The notes: generated by a model from the letters alone, not told the origin. DNA of 64,000 nt from Gleimia coleocanis DSM 15436 (GCF_000159015.1 NZ_DS999541.1:47324-111323); one strand, 5' to 3'. Shown: positions 8,407-17,162, numbered from the stretch's first letter. A program made the numbers and translations.

Positions 8407-9128
8407 TTAATGCTCCAAATTTGCCGCAACTACAACCCATTTACCATTAGCGAATGCGAAACTTACACGCTTAACAAGTGTTTCCGCAGGGATAGTTTCT
8501 AATGTCATAGTCGGAGCTGTGTAACCAAGATATTTGGAGACATCGGATGAAATCCGGAATGATATTTCACCGGGGTTTTCAACGCCGTCAGGAATGCCTA
8601 CACCTAGAACCGTGACATTCGTTTCGTTGTAGTTAGCCAACCATTCTTTGTTTGTTTCGTTTTCTGGATTGCTGCAACCATTTTGTTGCACATATCTGAT
8701 GCTTCGCTACAGGTTTCCCCCAGGTATGTATGGTCACCGGTTGTGAATGCGTATGTGATTAGTTCTTGCAGGTAGATTGCTACTGCTTCAGCACCTTCTT
8801 GGGTGTGTTCGTAGCCTTTGGCGGGGTATTCAGGTTTAGGGTACTTCAGGTTCGCAGCTGGTCGTGGCAGTGGTTTCGTAGCTTTCCACACGTTAGGGTC
8901 ATCGGTGGGTTTAAGGACTCCCGTGTCTTTCCACGCTTGAATCTGCTCATCAACGGTGGCGTATTCTTTAGACTGGGTTTCATCCTGGTTTTCAGGTTTG
9001 TCTATTACCTTGTTGTGTTCAACAACAGGGTGTTTGTCAGCGGAGTCTGAGGTACCGCAGGCTGTTAAAGAAACGGGTGTGGCGACTAGTAGCAGTGCTA
9101 GTAGTGCGGGGAGAGGGTTTTTACGCAT
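8407..9128 (-). pseudogene. DUF6318-type lipoprotein, split by a frameshift
   Basis: The 5' part (9128-8604) encodes a lipoprotein signal (LLVATPVSLTAC), a disordered linker and the DUF6318-like segment GYEHTQEGAEAVAIYLQELITYAFTTGDHTYL plus C-EASDMC. It then runs into a stop. A second frame (open from 8691 to 8407) supplies the missing C-terminal half: EWLANYNETNVTVLGVG and ending FANGKWVVVAANLEH, as expected for this family. The switch must occur within about 8635-8690, in a run of ACAAACAAAGAA-type sequence on the minus strand. It could be a true mutation, a sequencing error or, less likely, programmed frameshifting. The protein would be anchored outside the membrane; its function is unknown. 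Confidence 0.75.
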
Positions 9129-9211
9129 GTCATCTTCCTTGAGTACATGTTGTTACCTATTACTTTAAGGTTATTACGTGTAGGCATAAAGTGAAACCAG
9201 ATTCAAAAACC

Positions 9212-9220
9212 TGTGGATAA
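9212..9220 (-). promoter_or_regulatory. perfect DnaA box in the ftsY upstream region
   Basis: TGTGGATAA is the complement of the consensus TTATCCACA and lies between the divergent lipoprotein and ftsY genes. Two further perfect copies lie at 18711-18719 and 49580-49588. Confidence 0.5.
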
Positions 9221-9289
9221 GCTAAGGAATGGTTAAGCACCACAAAACTTAACCTATCGATACAGCAGAGGTTTAGTATCATTGACAGT

Positions 9290-10468
9290 ATGACTGAATT
9301 TCTGACTTCAACTCTTGCAATCATTATTTACGTTGTGCTTGGCTTAGCTGCCGTAGCTGGCGTGGGCTTTGCTGTCGCTAAATCCCGTAAGGAACTACCT
9401 CCAGCACCGCAGCGACCACAGCTGGAAACTCCTAAAGCTTCAGAAACTCACGGAGAAGCTGCAGAGGGCGCCCTCGAAAATGTGGAAACGGTGGACGCAC
9501 CCGTTGAAGCAGAACCAGAATACGACAAACCAGAAACTGCCGTGGGACGCATGGAACGTCTGCGTTCTCGCCTGGCAGGATCCGGACGCCTGGGTGCCAC
9601 CCTGCTGGCAATTCTTTCCAAGGGCGATCTGTCTGAAGCCGACTGGGAAGAATTTGAAGACACCCTGCTCATGGCTGACCTGGGGCTCGACGCAACTGAA
9701 GAAATCCTGGGGAATCTGCGTAAAGCCGTGCAGGTAAAGAACACCACTGACCCAGCGGAAGTTAAAGAACTGCTGCGTGCAGAGCTTCTAAAGCAGGTAA
9801 ATCCAGAACTTGACCGTTCTCTGAACCTCTCAGTCACCGAAACCGCAGAAGGAAAGCGTCACCCAGCGGTAGTGCTGATGGTAGGTGTAAACGGTACGGG
9901 TAAGACCACCACAGTGGGTAAACTAGCGCGTCTGTTCGTTGCAGAAGATCGCAAGGTAGTACTGGGTGCTGCAGACACATTCCGCGCTGCCGCCGCAGAA
10001 CAGCTCACCACCTGGGGCGACCGCGTTGGGATTGAAACCGTCCGCTCTGAGCAAGAAGGCGCAGACCCAGCTTCCGTCGCATTCGATGCCGTAAAACGCG
10101 GTCAAGAAGTAGAAGCAGACGTAGTACTGGTGGATACTGCTGGTCGCTTGCAAAACAAGTCCACCCTCATGGATGAGCTTGGGAAAGTAAAACGCGTAAT
10201 GGAAAAACGCGGTCCAGTTTCCGAAGTACTACTGGTATTGGACGCTACCACCGGACAGAACGGTTTACGCCAGGCACAAGTATTCGCAGAAGTAGTAGAT
10301 GTAACCGGCGTAGTACTCACTAAACTAGACGGTTCCGCAAAAGGCGGGGTAGTAGTCTCCGTACAGCGTGAGCTGGGCGTGCCAGTGAAGCTTGTTGGTC
10401 TGGGTGAAGGCGCTGATGACTTAGCGCCATTTAACCCAGCAGACTTCGTCGACGCAATCCTCAATTAA
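9290..10468 (+). CDS. ftsY: signal recognition particle receptor FtsY
   Basis: FtsY is the SRP receptor GTPase that docks ribosome-SRP complexes at the membrane. An N-terminal transmembrane helix (residues 8-30) is followed by an acidic low-complexity A region (about 35-85) and the NG domain. GTPase motifs include GVNGTGKT (199-206), DTFRAAAAEQL, DTAGRLQNK and TKLDGSAKGG. The length of 392 residues fits actinobacterial FtsY. A copy of the dispersed word lies in the A region (9469-9476), within the palindrome GAGGGCGCCCTC. ffh begins 63 bases downstream, so both partners of the SRP pathway are adjacent, as is usual in this phylum. Confidence 0.96.
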   Translation: MTEFLTSTLAIIIYVVLGLAAVAGVGFAVAKSRKELPPAPQRPQLETPKASETHGEAAEGALENVETVDAPVEAEPEYDKPETAVGRMERLRSRLAGSGRLGATLLAILSKGDLSEADWEEFEDTLLMADLGLDATEEILGNLRKAVQVKNTTDPAEVKELLRAELLKQVNPELDRSLNLSVTETAEGKRHPAVVLMVGVNGTGKTTTVGKLARLFVAEDRKVVLGAADTFRAAAAEQLTTWGDRVGIETVRSEQEGADPASVAFDAVKRGQEVEADVVLVDTAGRLQNKSTLMDELGKVKRVMEKRGPVSEVLLVLDATTGQNGLRQAQVFAEVVDVTGVVLTKLDGSAKGGVVVSVQRELGVPVKLVGLGEGADDLAPFNPADFVDAILN

Positions 10469-10531
10469 CCGCTAGAATCTAACGTAGCGAAGTAAGCGCG
10501 TAAGCGACCAGAACAACTAAAGGCTTAACCA

Positions 10532-12106
10532 GTGTTTCAGAACCTCTCAGATAAACTAACGGACTCATTTAAAAAACTACGTGGCAAAGGTGTCATCACC
10601 GAAGCTGATATTGACGCAACCGCTTCAGAGATTCGTCGCGCCCTTTTGGATGCTGACGTAGCTCTGCCAGTAGTGCGTCAATTCGTATCCGCAGTTAAAG
10701 AAAAAGCACTGGGCGCAACTGTTACCCAAGGTCTGAAACCAGGCCAGCAGGTAGTGCGTGTAGTACACGACGAACTGGTTGAAATCCTCGGTGGTGAAAC
10801 TCGCGAACTGCACTTTGCACAGCGCGGACCAACGATTTTCATGCTGGCTGGTCTGCAAGGTGCCGGTAAGACTACTTTGGCAGGTAAACTCGCGAAATGG
10901 ATGCGTTCTGAGAATAAGCGCGTCCTGCTAGTCGCAGCTGACTTGCAGCGTCCAAATGCGGTAAATCAGCTGCAGGTAATGGGACAGCGAGCCGGCGTGG
11001 AAGTTTGGGCTCCGGAACCCGGTAACGGTGTGGGCGACCCCGTACAGGTAGCGCGCACTGGTGTAAACCACGCAATCGAAAACGGATTTGACCTGGTAAT
11101 CGTTGATACTGCCGGTCGTCTGGGCATCGATGAAGAAATGATGCAACAGGCTCGTAATATCCGCGAAGCCATCAACCCACATGAAGTGCTGTTCGTACTT
11201 GATGCCATGGTTGGTCAAGACGCGGTGCAGACCTCTGTTGCTTTCCGCGACGGCGTAGGCTTCACCGGTGTCGTTCTTTCCAAGCTGGATGGTGACGCTC
11301 GTGGTGGTGCGGCACTTTCTGTACGTGGTGTTACCGGGCAGCCAATCCTCTTTGCTTCCACCGGTGAAGGCCTGGATGATTTTGAACGTTTCCACCCTGA
11401 TCGTATGGCCAGCCGAATTCTGGACATGGGTGATATTCTCACGCTGATTGAACAGGCTGAGAAGAAGATTGATCAGGCGCAGGCGCAGGAAGTTGCTGAA
11501 AAAGCACTGTCTGGTGGTTTAACCCTAGATGACTTCCTCACCCAGTTGCAGCAGATTCGTAAGCTCGGCTCCATGAAGAAAATCTTGGGGATGCTGCCAG
11601 GGGTGGGACAGTTTAAAGACCAGTTGGATAACTTCGATGAAAAAGAAGTTAACCGGATTGAAGCTATCGTGCGTTCTATGACCCCAGCTGAACGCCGTGA
11701 CGTGCGTTTGCTGAATGGTTCCCGTCGTGCGCGTATTGCTGCGGGCTCTGGTACTACCGTAGCGGAAGTAAACGCTTTGGTTAAGCGTTTTGAAGCTGCC
11801 CGGGAAATGATGAAGCGCATGGGTGGCATGGCCGGTGGTGGCATGGGCGGTTTCCCAGGTATGGGTAACTTACCTGGCTCCGGTAAGCGTTCTAAGGCTC
11901 GTCAACCAAAGGCTGCGAAGAAGAAGTCCAAGAGTAAGGTATCTGGCAACCCAGCGAAGCGTCGTGAAGCTGAGCTTGGCTCCATGATTCCAGCTGAACA
12001 CCGCGCTGGTTCTGCGTTTGGTGCGCCTACACAGGCAGTGCCAGAGTCTCGTCCATCTTTAGATGAACTGCCAGACGATATTAAGCGTATGTTGGGTGGT
12101 CTGTAG
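10532..12106 (+). CDS. ffh: signal recognition particle protein Ffh
   Basis: Ffh is the SRP54 GTPase that binds 4.5S RNA and nascent signal sequences. The N domain covers about residues 1-95. The G domain has GLQGAGKT (107-114), DTAGRLGID and SKLDGDARGG. The methionine-rich M domain begins near residue 330 and includes a run of Gly/Met (EMMKRMGGMAGGGMGG). The Lys-rich tail and 524-residue length fit actinobacteria. The start is GTG at 10532. The stop TAG shares its last base with the GTG start of the amidohydrolase gene. Codon use shifts toward GCT, GGT and TTG in the 3' third. Confidence 0.96.
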   Translation: MFQNLSDKLTDSFKKLRGKGVITEADIDATASEIRRALLDADVALPVVRQFVSAVKEKALGATVTQGLKPGQQVVRVVHDELVEILGGETRELHFAQRGPTIFMLAGLQGAGKTTLAGKLAKWMRSENKRVLLVAADLQRPNAVNQLQVMGQRAGVEVWAPEPGNGVGDPVQVARTGVNHAIENGFDLVIVDTAGRLGIDEEMMQQARNIREAINPHEVLFVLDAMVGQDAVQTSVAFRDGVGFTGVVLSKLDGDARGGAALSVRGVTGQPILFASTGEGLDDFERFHPDRMASRILDMGDILTLIEQAEKKIDQAQAQEVAEKALSGGLTLDDFLTQLQQIRKLGSMKKILGMLPGVGQFKDQLDNFDEKEVNRIEAIVRSMTPAERRDVRLLNGSRRARIAAGSGTTVAEVNALVKRFEAAREMMKRMGGMAGGGMGGFPGMGNLPGSGKRSKARQPKAAKKKSKSKVSGNPAKRREAELGSMIPAEHRAGSAFGAPTQAVPESRPSLDELPDDIKRMLGGL

Positions 12107-13218
12107 TGCGTTTACGCGGACAAGCCCTGTGGAGATCCCCTGCGGTAGCGGGGGATTCCCCATTTTCTGCGCCTGCCCCAGAATGGGTAGCAGGAGATTT
12201 CGAGATTCGTGAGGGGCACATTTATCAGGTGCCGGCGACGGGTAGCGCAGATGTGGAAGGTTGGATTGTTCCTGGTTTAGTTGATGTGCACTGCCATATC
12301 GGCATTAAGCAGGGTGGATTCGCTAACCCAGATGAGATGTTGGAACAGGCTCGCATAAATCACCGAGCTGGTGTGCTTTTAGTACGTGACTGTGGCAGCC
12401 CTAGTGATAACTCGCATGTGCGTGACCGCGCTGATACGGTGCGTTTGGTACGTGCTGGGCGGCATTTGGCGAAGCCGAAGCGTTACATTCGCGGGTCTGC
12501 TCTTGAGTTGGTAACTGATGCGCAACTGCCTGCCGTGATGCTTGCGCAGGCACGGGCGGGTGACGGCTGGGTGAAGCTAGTGGGGGACTGGATTGACCGT
12601 GCGGATGGGGCTGAGTCCGATTTGCGTCCGCTGTGGGATGGTGCGGCTTTGCGTGAGGGCGTGGCGGCTGTGCATGAAGTTGGCGGCCGCGTCACGGTAC
12701 ATTCATTCGCGCATGCGACGATTGACGCGTTGCTGGACGCGGGGGTGGACTGTATTGAGCATGGCACGGGTATGGATTCTGATCAGATTCGCCAGGCTGC
12801 TGCGCAGGGGATTGCGATTACGCCAACTTTGTTGCAGGTAGCTTTATTTGATCAGTTTGCGGCGCAGGCGGGGGATAAGTTCCCAGTTTATCGTGACCAT
12901 ATGTTGGGTTTGCAGGCTCGTCATGAGCAAGTTTTGGCTGATTTTTTGGATGCTGGAGTACAGCTTTTGCCGGGGACGGATGCGGGTGGTTTTCAACCGC
13001 ATGGGTTGCTTCCACAGGAGTTGTTGCGTTGGCGTGAGCTTGGTTTGTCGGATGCGCAGATTTTGGATTTGGGTTCTTGGCGGGCGCGGGATTATTTGGG
13101 TTTCCCTTCTCTTTCCGAGGGCGCAATGGCGGATCTTGTCGTTTATGCTTCGAACCCGGCAGCGGATATTTCTGTACTGGCACGGCCGATTTTCACGAAT
13201 TTGGGTGTAACCGGGTAA
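12106..13218 (+). CDS. amidohydrolase family protein
   Basis: This is a metal-dependent TIM-barrel hydrolase. The HxH metal motif is VDVHCHIG (His62, His64), with later metal or catalytic residues in HSFAH, IEHGTG and LLPGTDAGG. The C-terminal ARDYLGFPSLSEGAMADLVVY is the usual family end. The family includes imidazolonepropionase, isoaspartyl dipeptidase-like and dihydroorotase-like enzymes; the substrate cannot be read from the sequence. The GTG start overlaps the ffh stop by one base, so it is probably cotranscribed with ffh. Codon use is strongly G/T-ending throughout, in contrast to ftsY and early ffh. A copy of the dispersed word lies at 13116. Confidence 0.85.
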   Translation: MRLRGQALWRSPAVAGDSPFSAPAPEWVAGDFEIREGHIYQVPATGSADVEGWIVPGLVDVHCHIGIKQGGFANPDEMLEQARINHRAGVLLVRDCGSPSDNSHVRDRADTVRLVRAGRHLAKPKRYIRGSALELVTDAQLPAVMLAQARAGDGWVKLVGDWIDRADGAESDLRPLWDGAALREGVAAVHEVGGRVTVHSFAHATIDALLDAGVDCIEHGTGMDSDQIRQAAAQGIAITPTLLQVALFDQFAAQAGDKFPVYRDHMLGLQARHEQVLADFLDAGVQLLPGTDAGGFQPHGLLPQELLRWRELGLSDAQILDLGSWRARDYLGFPSLSEGAMADLVVYASNPAADISVLARPIFTNLGVTG

Positions 13219-13424
13219 TTGGTGAGCAATCCCACCTTAATATCTGGTTGGCTTTTTTGAAAAAGACTTTGGGTTTTAGCTAGAAATCTGGCAAAATAGA
13301 TTGTTGTACTCGAAGTATATAGACCCTCTCTCTATAGGACTTCGCGTCCGGGAATCATTTTGATATCCATGACCCCCGGATTGATACATGATTCCAAAAC
13401 TAATAATGAGGAGTGACCACTAAA

Positions 13425-13886
13425 GTGGCAGTTCGTATTCGACTCAAGCGAATGGGTAAGATCCACGCACCTTTCTACCGCGTGGTAGTAGTTGACCAGC
13501 GTAAGAAGCGCGATGGTCGCGTAATTGAAGAAATCGGTATTTACGATCCAACTCGTACTCCATCCGTCATCGAAATCAAGGGTGACCGTGCACAGTACTG
13601 GTTGGGCGTTGGCGCACAGCCATCCGATCAGGTTCTGAACCTGCTGAAGCTGACCGGTGACTGGGCAGCTCACAAGGGTGTTAAGAACCCTGTTTCTCGC
13701 GTGAAGTACGCTTCCACCGACGCTGAAGCAGCTGCTAAGGCAGTTAAGGCTGCTGAAGAAGAAGCTATTAAGCGTAAGGCAGAAGCTGCTGAAGCTAAGG
13801 CTAAGGAAGAAGCTGAAAAGGCTGCAGCTGCTGAAGCAGAAGCAGTTGAAGAAGTAGCTGAAGAAGCTCCAGCTGAGGAAGCCTGA
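13425..13886 (+). CDS. rpsP: 30S ribosomal protein S16 with Ala/Glu-rich tail
   Basis: S16 binds 16S rRNA early in 30S assembly. The core (about residues 1-100) reads [30 protein letters not shown] and is canonical. I place the start at GTG 13425, which gives the usual N terminus and leaves GAGGAG about 11 bases upstream; a GTG at 13413 would overlap the ribosome-binding site. Beyond residue 100 a tail of about 55 residues rich in Ala, Glu and Lys is predicted to form a charged helix or coiled coil. Such tails occur in actinobacterial S16, but this one is long. khpA follows after 2 bases. Confidence 0.95.
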   Translation: MAVRIRLKRMGKIHAPFYRVVVVDQRKKRDGRVIEEIGIYDPTRTPSVIEIKGDRAQYWLGVGAQPSDQVLNLLKLTGDWAAHKGVKNPVSRVKYASTDAEAAAKAVKAAEEEAIKRKAEAAEAKAKEEAEKAAAAEAEAVEEVAEEAPAEEA

Positions 13887-13888
13887 GC

Positions 13889-14128
13889 ATGTTAGCTGAC
13901 GCACTTGAGCATTTGGTAAGCGGGATTGTAGATAATCCTGAGGACGTAGAAGTTACCTCCCGTTCTATGCGACGTGGACAGCTTCTGGAAGTCCGTGTGA
14001 ATCCAGATGACTTGGGCCGTGTAATCGGTCGTAACGGTCGTACAGCACGGGCACTGCGCTCAGTTATTTCTGCGCTTTCAACTCGAGGACCGGTTCGAGT
14101 AGACGTAATCGATACCGATCGGGACTAA
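13889..14128 (+). CDS. khpA: KH-domain RNA-binding protein KhpA
   Basis: This 79-residue single KH-domain protein binds RNA and in other Gram-positives acts with KhpB in cell-division and cell-envelope control. The KH signature is GRVIGRNGRTARALRSVISAL (about residues 45-65), with the GxxG loop GRNG. It lies 2 bases after rpsP and before rimM, its conserved place in actinobacteria. A strong hairpin follows at 14138-14174, which could reduce read-through into rimM. Confidence 0.94.
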   Translation: MLADALEHLVSGIVDNPEDVEVTSRSMRRGQLLEVRVNPDDLGRVIGRNGRTARALRSVISALSTRGPVRVDVIDTDRD

Positions 14129-14137
14129 ACCTTGAGT

Positions 14138-14174
14138 TTTAGGGCGGTGTGGGGAAGCCTCACACCGCCCTAAA
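14138..14174. terminator. hairpin between khpA and rimM
   Basis: A 14-bp stem, TTTAGGGCGGTGTG (14138-14151) with its complement at 14161-14174. Only an interrupted T-rich stretch follows, so it may act as a partial terminator that lowers expression of rimM-trmD relative to rpsP-khpA. Confidence 0.6.
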
Positions 14175-14228
14175 GCATATTTACTATACTGTTACTGTAC
14201 TTTCACTAAACCTAAAGGGAATATCACT

Positions 14229-14759
14229 GTGGACCTAACTGTTGCGGAAATCGGCGCAGCACACGCGCTGAAAGGCGAAGTGCTTCTTAACCTGCACACT
14301 GACGTACCAGAAGAACGCATTTACCCAGGCGCACAGTTCCGCACTGTCCCAGCCGGACGCGGTCCACTCACCGTTGATACGATTCGCGTACACAAGGGCC
14401 GCCTGGCAGTTCGCTTCGCAGGACATGCTGACCGCAACGCCGCTGAAGCCCTCCGCAGCACTAAACTTGTCATTGACTTTGATGAAGTAGAACTAGAAGA
14501 AGACGCCTGGTACGCTGACGAACTAATCGGTTTTAAAGCCTTGCATGTAAACGGAACCGAGCTGGGGGAAGTATCTGACCTGATTTTGGGAGATGCTCAG
14601 GACCTATTGGAAATCAAATACCAGGGTCGTAAAGTTTTAGTGCCTTTCGTAGAAGAGTTAGTACCAGTAATCGACGAAGAAGCTGAAACTGTTCTACTTG
14701 ATCCACCGGGTGGACTATTCGACGAAGACTTCGTAACGACTGCTGCACCCGAGCAGTAA
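14229..14759 (+). CDS. rimM: 16S rRNA maturation factor RimM
   Basis: RimM helps assemble the 30S head and binds S19. The N-terminal RimM barrel begins LTVAEIGAAHALKGEVLLNLHTD, and the C-terminal PRC-barrel contains YADELIGFKALHVNG, LGEVSDLILGDAQDLLEIKYQGRKVLVPFVEELVP, which are standard. The length of 176 residues is normal. The start is GTG at 14229 with AAAGGGAA upstream. It precedes trmD by 50 bases, as in most bacteria. Confidence 0.94.
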   Translation: MDLTVAEIGAAHALKGEVLLNLHTDVPEERIYPGAQFRTVPAGRGPLTVDTIRVHKGRLAVRFAGHADRNAAEALRSTKLVIDFDEVELEEDAWYADELIGFKALHVNGTELGEVSDLILGDAQDLLEIKYQGRKVLVPFVEELVPVIDEEAETVLLDPPGGLFDEDFVTTAAPEQ

Positions 14760-14809
14760 CCAACTGATACTTACTAAAAACTGGCAACCAGTAAGGTATT
14801 TTAAACACT

Positions 14810-15991
14810 ATGCGTTTTGACTTTATCTCCATCTTCCCGCAGTATTTCAACGCTTTGGAACTGTCTCTCATGGGTAAAGCCGTGCAGAATGGGCAGCTTT
14901 CCATCAACGTACATGACTTGCGTGACTGGACTGAAGATAAGCATCGCACAGTTGATGATGCTCCTTATGGTGGGGGCGCCGGCATGGTTATGCGCGCCGA
15001 TATTTGGGGCAAGGCATTGGACTCAGTGATTGCTGGTTCAGGCCGCCGCGTTTTAGCTGTCCCAACGCCCTCGGGAATTCCTCTCACCCAAGCAGCTGCG
15101 CGTGAACTGGTGTCGGCTGACCAGATTATTTTTGCGTGCGGACGCTATGAGGGAATTGATTACCGCGTGGTGGAACACTACCGGAATGCCGGCGAAATTG
15201 AAGTTTTTGAGTATTCTATCGGTGACTACGTACTTAACGGTGGGGAAGTTGCTGCTCTGGTTTTAGTTGAAGCTGTGGCACGTTTGTTGGACGGCTTCAT
15301 GTCTAACCCAGAATCTTTGGTGGAAGAATCCTTTGAAAATAACCTTTTAGAATACCCGGCTTTTACGCGTCCACTGCAGTGGCGCGAGCTGGAAGTACCT
15401 GAGGTTCTACGTACGGGTGACCACGGGCGGATTGAAGCTTGGCGTCGGGACTTGTCTTTGATGCGCACGGCAACGCGCCGCCCGGATATGGTTCGGGAAC
15501 TTGATCCGCATCAGTTGAGCTTGAGCGATTTACAGAAGCTCGCCTACTACGGTTGGGTTTGGGCCGGTAGCGACCAGCCGGTTCTGCCCGGAGAAACACC
15601 TGATTTCGCGTGGACTGAGCTGGCAGTAGAATCTTCTGCCGTGGACCTGCAGATGGTTGCGAAAGACGGTCGGGTAGTGGCCGAGGGCGTCTGGGTGGAA
15701 GCCGCAGAGAATCCTCAGCTGGTTCCTAAACGAATGTTAGAAAGCCATCCGCTGGTAGTGAAACTCTGGGTGGATTCTAAATTTATGGGACGCGGTTTAG
15801 AAGGCGCGCTCTTAATGCATTTGCTAGAGGCATCCGCTCTAAAGGAGCGTAGCCTGGTGATTGCAGTTGATGCTGCCGATAAAGAGCTTACGAAGCTAGT
15901 GAAGTCCCTGGGCTTTAAGAAGCAGGGTCGTAAGTTTATCGAAGGCAGTGCTGGTAAAGAAAATCGTGCGGAAGTGTTTTTCCAACGGTAA
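14810..15991 (+). CDS. trmD: tRNA (guanine37-N1)-methyltransferase TrmD fused to a GNAT-like domain
   Basis: Residues 1-245 are TrmD, the SPOUT enzyme that methylates G37 of tRNAs and prevents frameshifting. Motifs seen are DDAPYGGGAGMVMR, FACGRYEGIDYR and the knot loop YSIGDYVLNGGE (135-146). The protein then continues to 393 residues instead of the usual 230-270. The extra part reads like an N-acetyltransferase fold: LVVKLWVDSKFMGRGLEGALL (acetyl-CoA loop area, 315-335) and VKSLGFKKQGRKF (364-376). The reading frame is continuous. The role of the extension is unknown; it might modify tRNA, a ribosomal protein or the enzyme itself, or be a remnant. The dispersed word occurs twice in the gene, at 15066 and 15682. 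Confidence 0.92.
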   Translation: MRFDFISIFPQYFNALELSLMGKAVQNGQLSINVHDLRDWTEDKHRTVDDAPYGGGAGMVMRADIWGKALDSVIAGSGRRVLAVPTPSGIPLTQAAARELVSADQIIFACGRYEGIDYRVVEHYRNAGEIEVFEYSIGDYVLNGGEVAALVLVEAVARLLDGFMSNPESLVEESFENNLLEYPAFTRPLQWRELEVPEVLRTGDHGRIEAWRRDLSLMRTATRRPDMVRELDPHQLSLSDLQKLAYYGWVWAGSDQPVLPGETPDFAWTELAVESSAVDLQMVAKDGRVVAEGVWVEAAENPQLVPKRMLESHPLVVKLWVDSKFMGRGLEGALLMHLLEASALKERSLVIAVDAADKELTKLVKSLGFKKQGRKFIEGSAGKENRAEVFFQR

Positions 15992-16036
15992 CTATTGAGG
16001 CGGTAACGCTTAGCCTAGCTTCTACCGTAGAAAACA

Positions 16037-16126
16037 AAAACTCACATGGCAACGTGCGCTGGCATATGAGTTTTGGGCTTTTTAATTAAAAACTCACATG
16101 GCAACGAGTAGTCGCATGTGAGTTTT
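16037..16126. repeat. pair of palindromic intergenic elements (AAAACTCACATG family)
   Basis: Two hairpins sit in tandem between convergent trmD and the DUF2469 gene. The first spans 16037-16074, with one mismatch in AAAACTCACATG against CATATGAGTTTT. The second spans 16089-16126, with a perfect 12-bp stem (16089-16100 with 16115-16126) flanked by T-runs on both strands. Similar elements lie at 44523-44610 and 58513-58660. They can act as bidirectional terminators. Confidence 0.75.
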
Positions 16127-16142
16127 TGCTTAAAGGGGGAAG

Positions 16143-16445
16143 TTAGGGGAGTTCCAAATCAGACTTGGCAATCTCTTCAATATTCACGTCCTTAAAAGAC
16201 AAAACGTGAACATTTTTTACGAAACGGGAAGTCCGGTAAATATCCCACACCCAGGCATCGGTTAGGCGTAGTTCAAAGAAAACATCGTTACCAACAGGCT
16301 TAACCTGCACGTCCACCTGGTTACACAGGTAGAAACGACGTTCAGTTTCTACCACGTAGGTGAACAGATGCATAACATCGCGGTATTCGCGGAATAGGTC
16401 TAACTCAAGGTTATTCTCGTAGCCTTCAATATCCTGGCTCATCAT
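16143..16445 (-). CDS. DUF2469 family protein
   Basis: This is the conserved actinobacterial DUF2469 protein, a short acidic cytoplasmic protein of unknown function normally encoded just after rnhB. Family landmarks are LFREYRDVMHLFTYVVETERRFYLCN and DAWVWDIYR--RFVKNV. The 100-residue length is normal. It may start at the first or second Met. It lies 30 bases after rnhB on the minus strand, as the last gene of the rplS-lepB-rnhB transcription direction. No function should be inferred. Confidence 0.88.
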   Translation of the reverse strand: MMSQDIEGYENNLELDLFREYRDVMHLFTYVVETERRFYLCNQVDVQVKPVGNDVFFELRLTDAWVWDIYRTSRFVKNVHVLSFKDVNIEEIAKSDLELP

Positions 16446-16475
16446 ATTCCCTTCTCTAAAACTCTCTAACAGCTA

Positions 16476-17162
16476 TTAAACCAGTTTCCAACTGGTTCTA
16501 TGCCACTGGCTCACGCCCAGACTGCGAATTGCCTCGCGGTGCGCTGCGGAGCCATAGCCTTTATTTTTCGCCCAACCATAACCAGGGTCAGGAAGTTCTT
16601 CCATCAGCTTATCCCGCGCAACCTTTGCCATTACCGAAGCTGCAGCAACCACGGAGCAAGACGCATCCGCTTTAACTTTCATAACCACCGGGGGTGCGCC
16701 CACAGCCTGGAAGCGTTCCACCAGAGGGGCAGTATCGAAACTAAATAAATCCTGCGGGGGAGTCAGCCAATCGTGCGAACCATCCAACAAGACCACGTCC
16801 GCAACCACCCCGGCTTCTTTAATATTCTCGAGGGCGCGAATTCCCGCTAACCGTAAAGCAGTGATGATTCCCAACTCATCAACCTCACGGTTAGACGCGT
16901 AGGTAACCGCCCAAGGATAAGCCCACTCCTGTGCTAAAGATACGAAATGCTCACGCTGTTTCAGACTCAAAGCTTTAGAATCTGTTAGTCCCAGGGGAGG
17001 CTCACCTAAGCCTGCAACGCAGGCGCCAACGCCCACTGGACCCGCTAACGCTCCCCGTCCGACCTCGTCAATGCCAATAACCGTGCCATACTGGGACGCA
17101 AGCTGCCGTTCAAACTCAGTATCCGCCAAGACCGCACCCCCATTATTCGTCGACGCGGCCAA
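16476..17162 (-). CDS. rnhB: ribonuclease HII
   Basis: RNase HII nicks DNA 5' of single ribonucleotides and degrades RNA in hybrids. The catalytic acidic residues are visible in GIDEVGRGALAGPVGVGA (Asp32, Glu33), LLDGSHD and the ADASCSVVAAASVMAKVARD segment. The C-terminal GYGSAAHREAI and LGVSQWHRTSW are also typical. The gene overlaps the 3' end of lepB by 20 bases, which suggests coupling. A copy of the dispersed word, coding for Ala-Leu, lies at 16829. The length of 228 residues is normal. Confidence 0.95.
   Translation of the reverse strand: MAASTNNGGAVLADTEFERQLASQYGTVIGIDEVGRGALAGPVGVGACVAGLGEPPLGLTDSKALSLKQREHFVSLAQEWAYPWAVTYASNREVDELGIITALRLAGIRALENIKEAGVVADVVLLDGSHDWLTPPQDLFSFDTAPLVERFQAVGAPPVVMKVKADASCSVVAAASVMAKVARDKLMEELPDPGYGWAKNKGYGSAAHREAIRSLGVSQWHRTSWKLV

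Noticed and set aside
13332..13904. 190-codon minus-strand frame over rpsP
   Set aside because: Its Ser/Phe/Leu-rich sequence is the complement of the Ala/Glu/Lys codons of the S16 tail.
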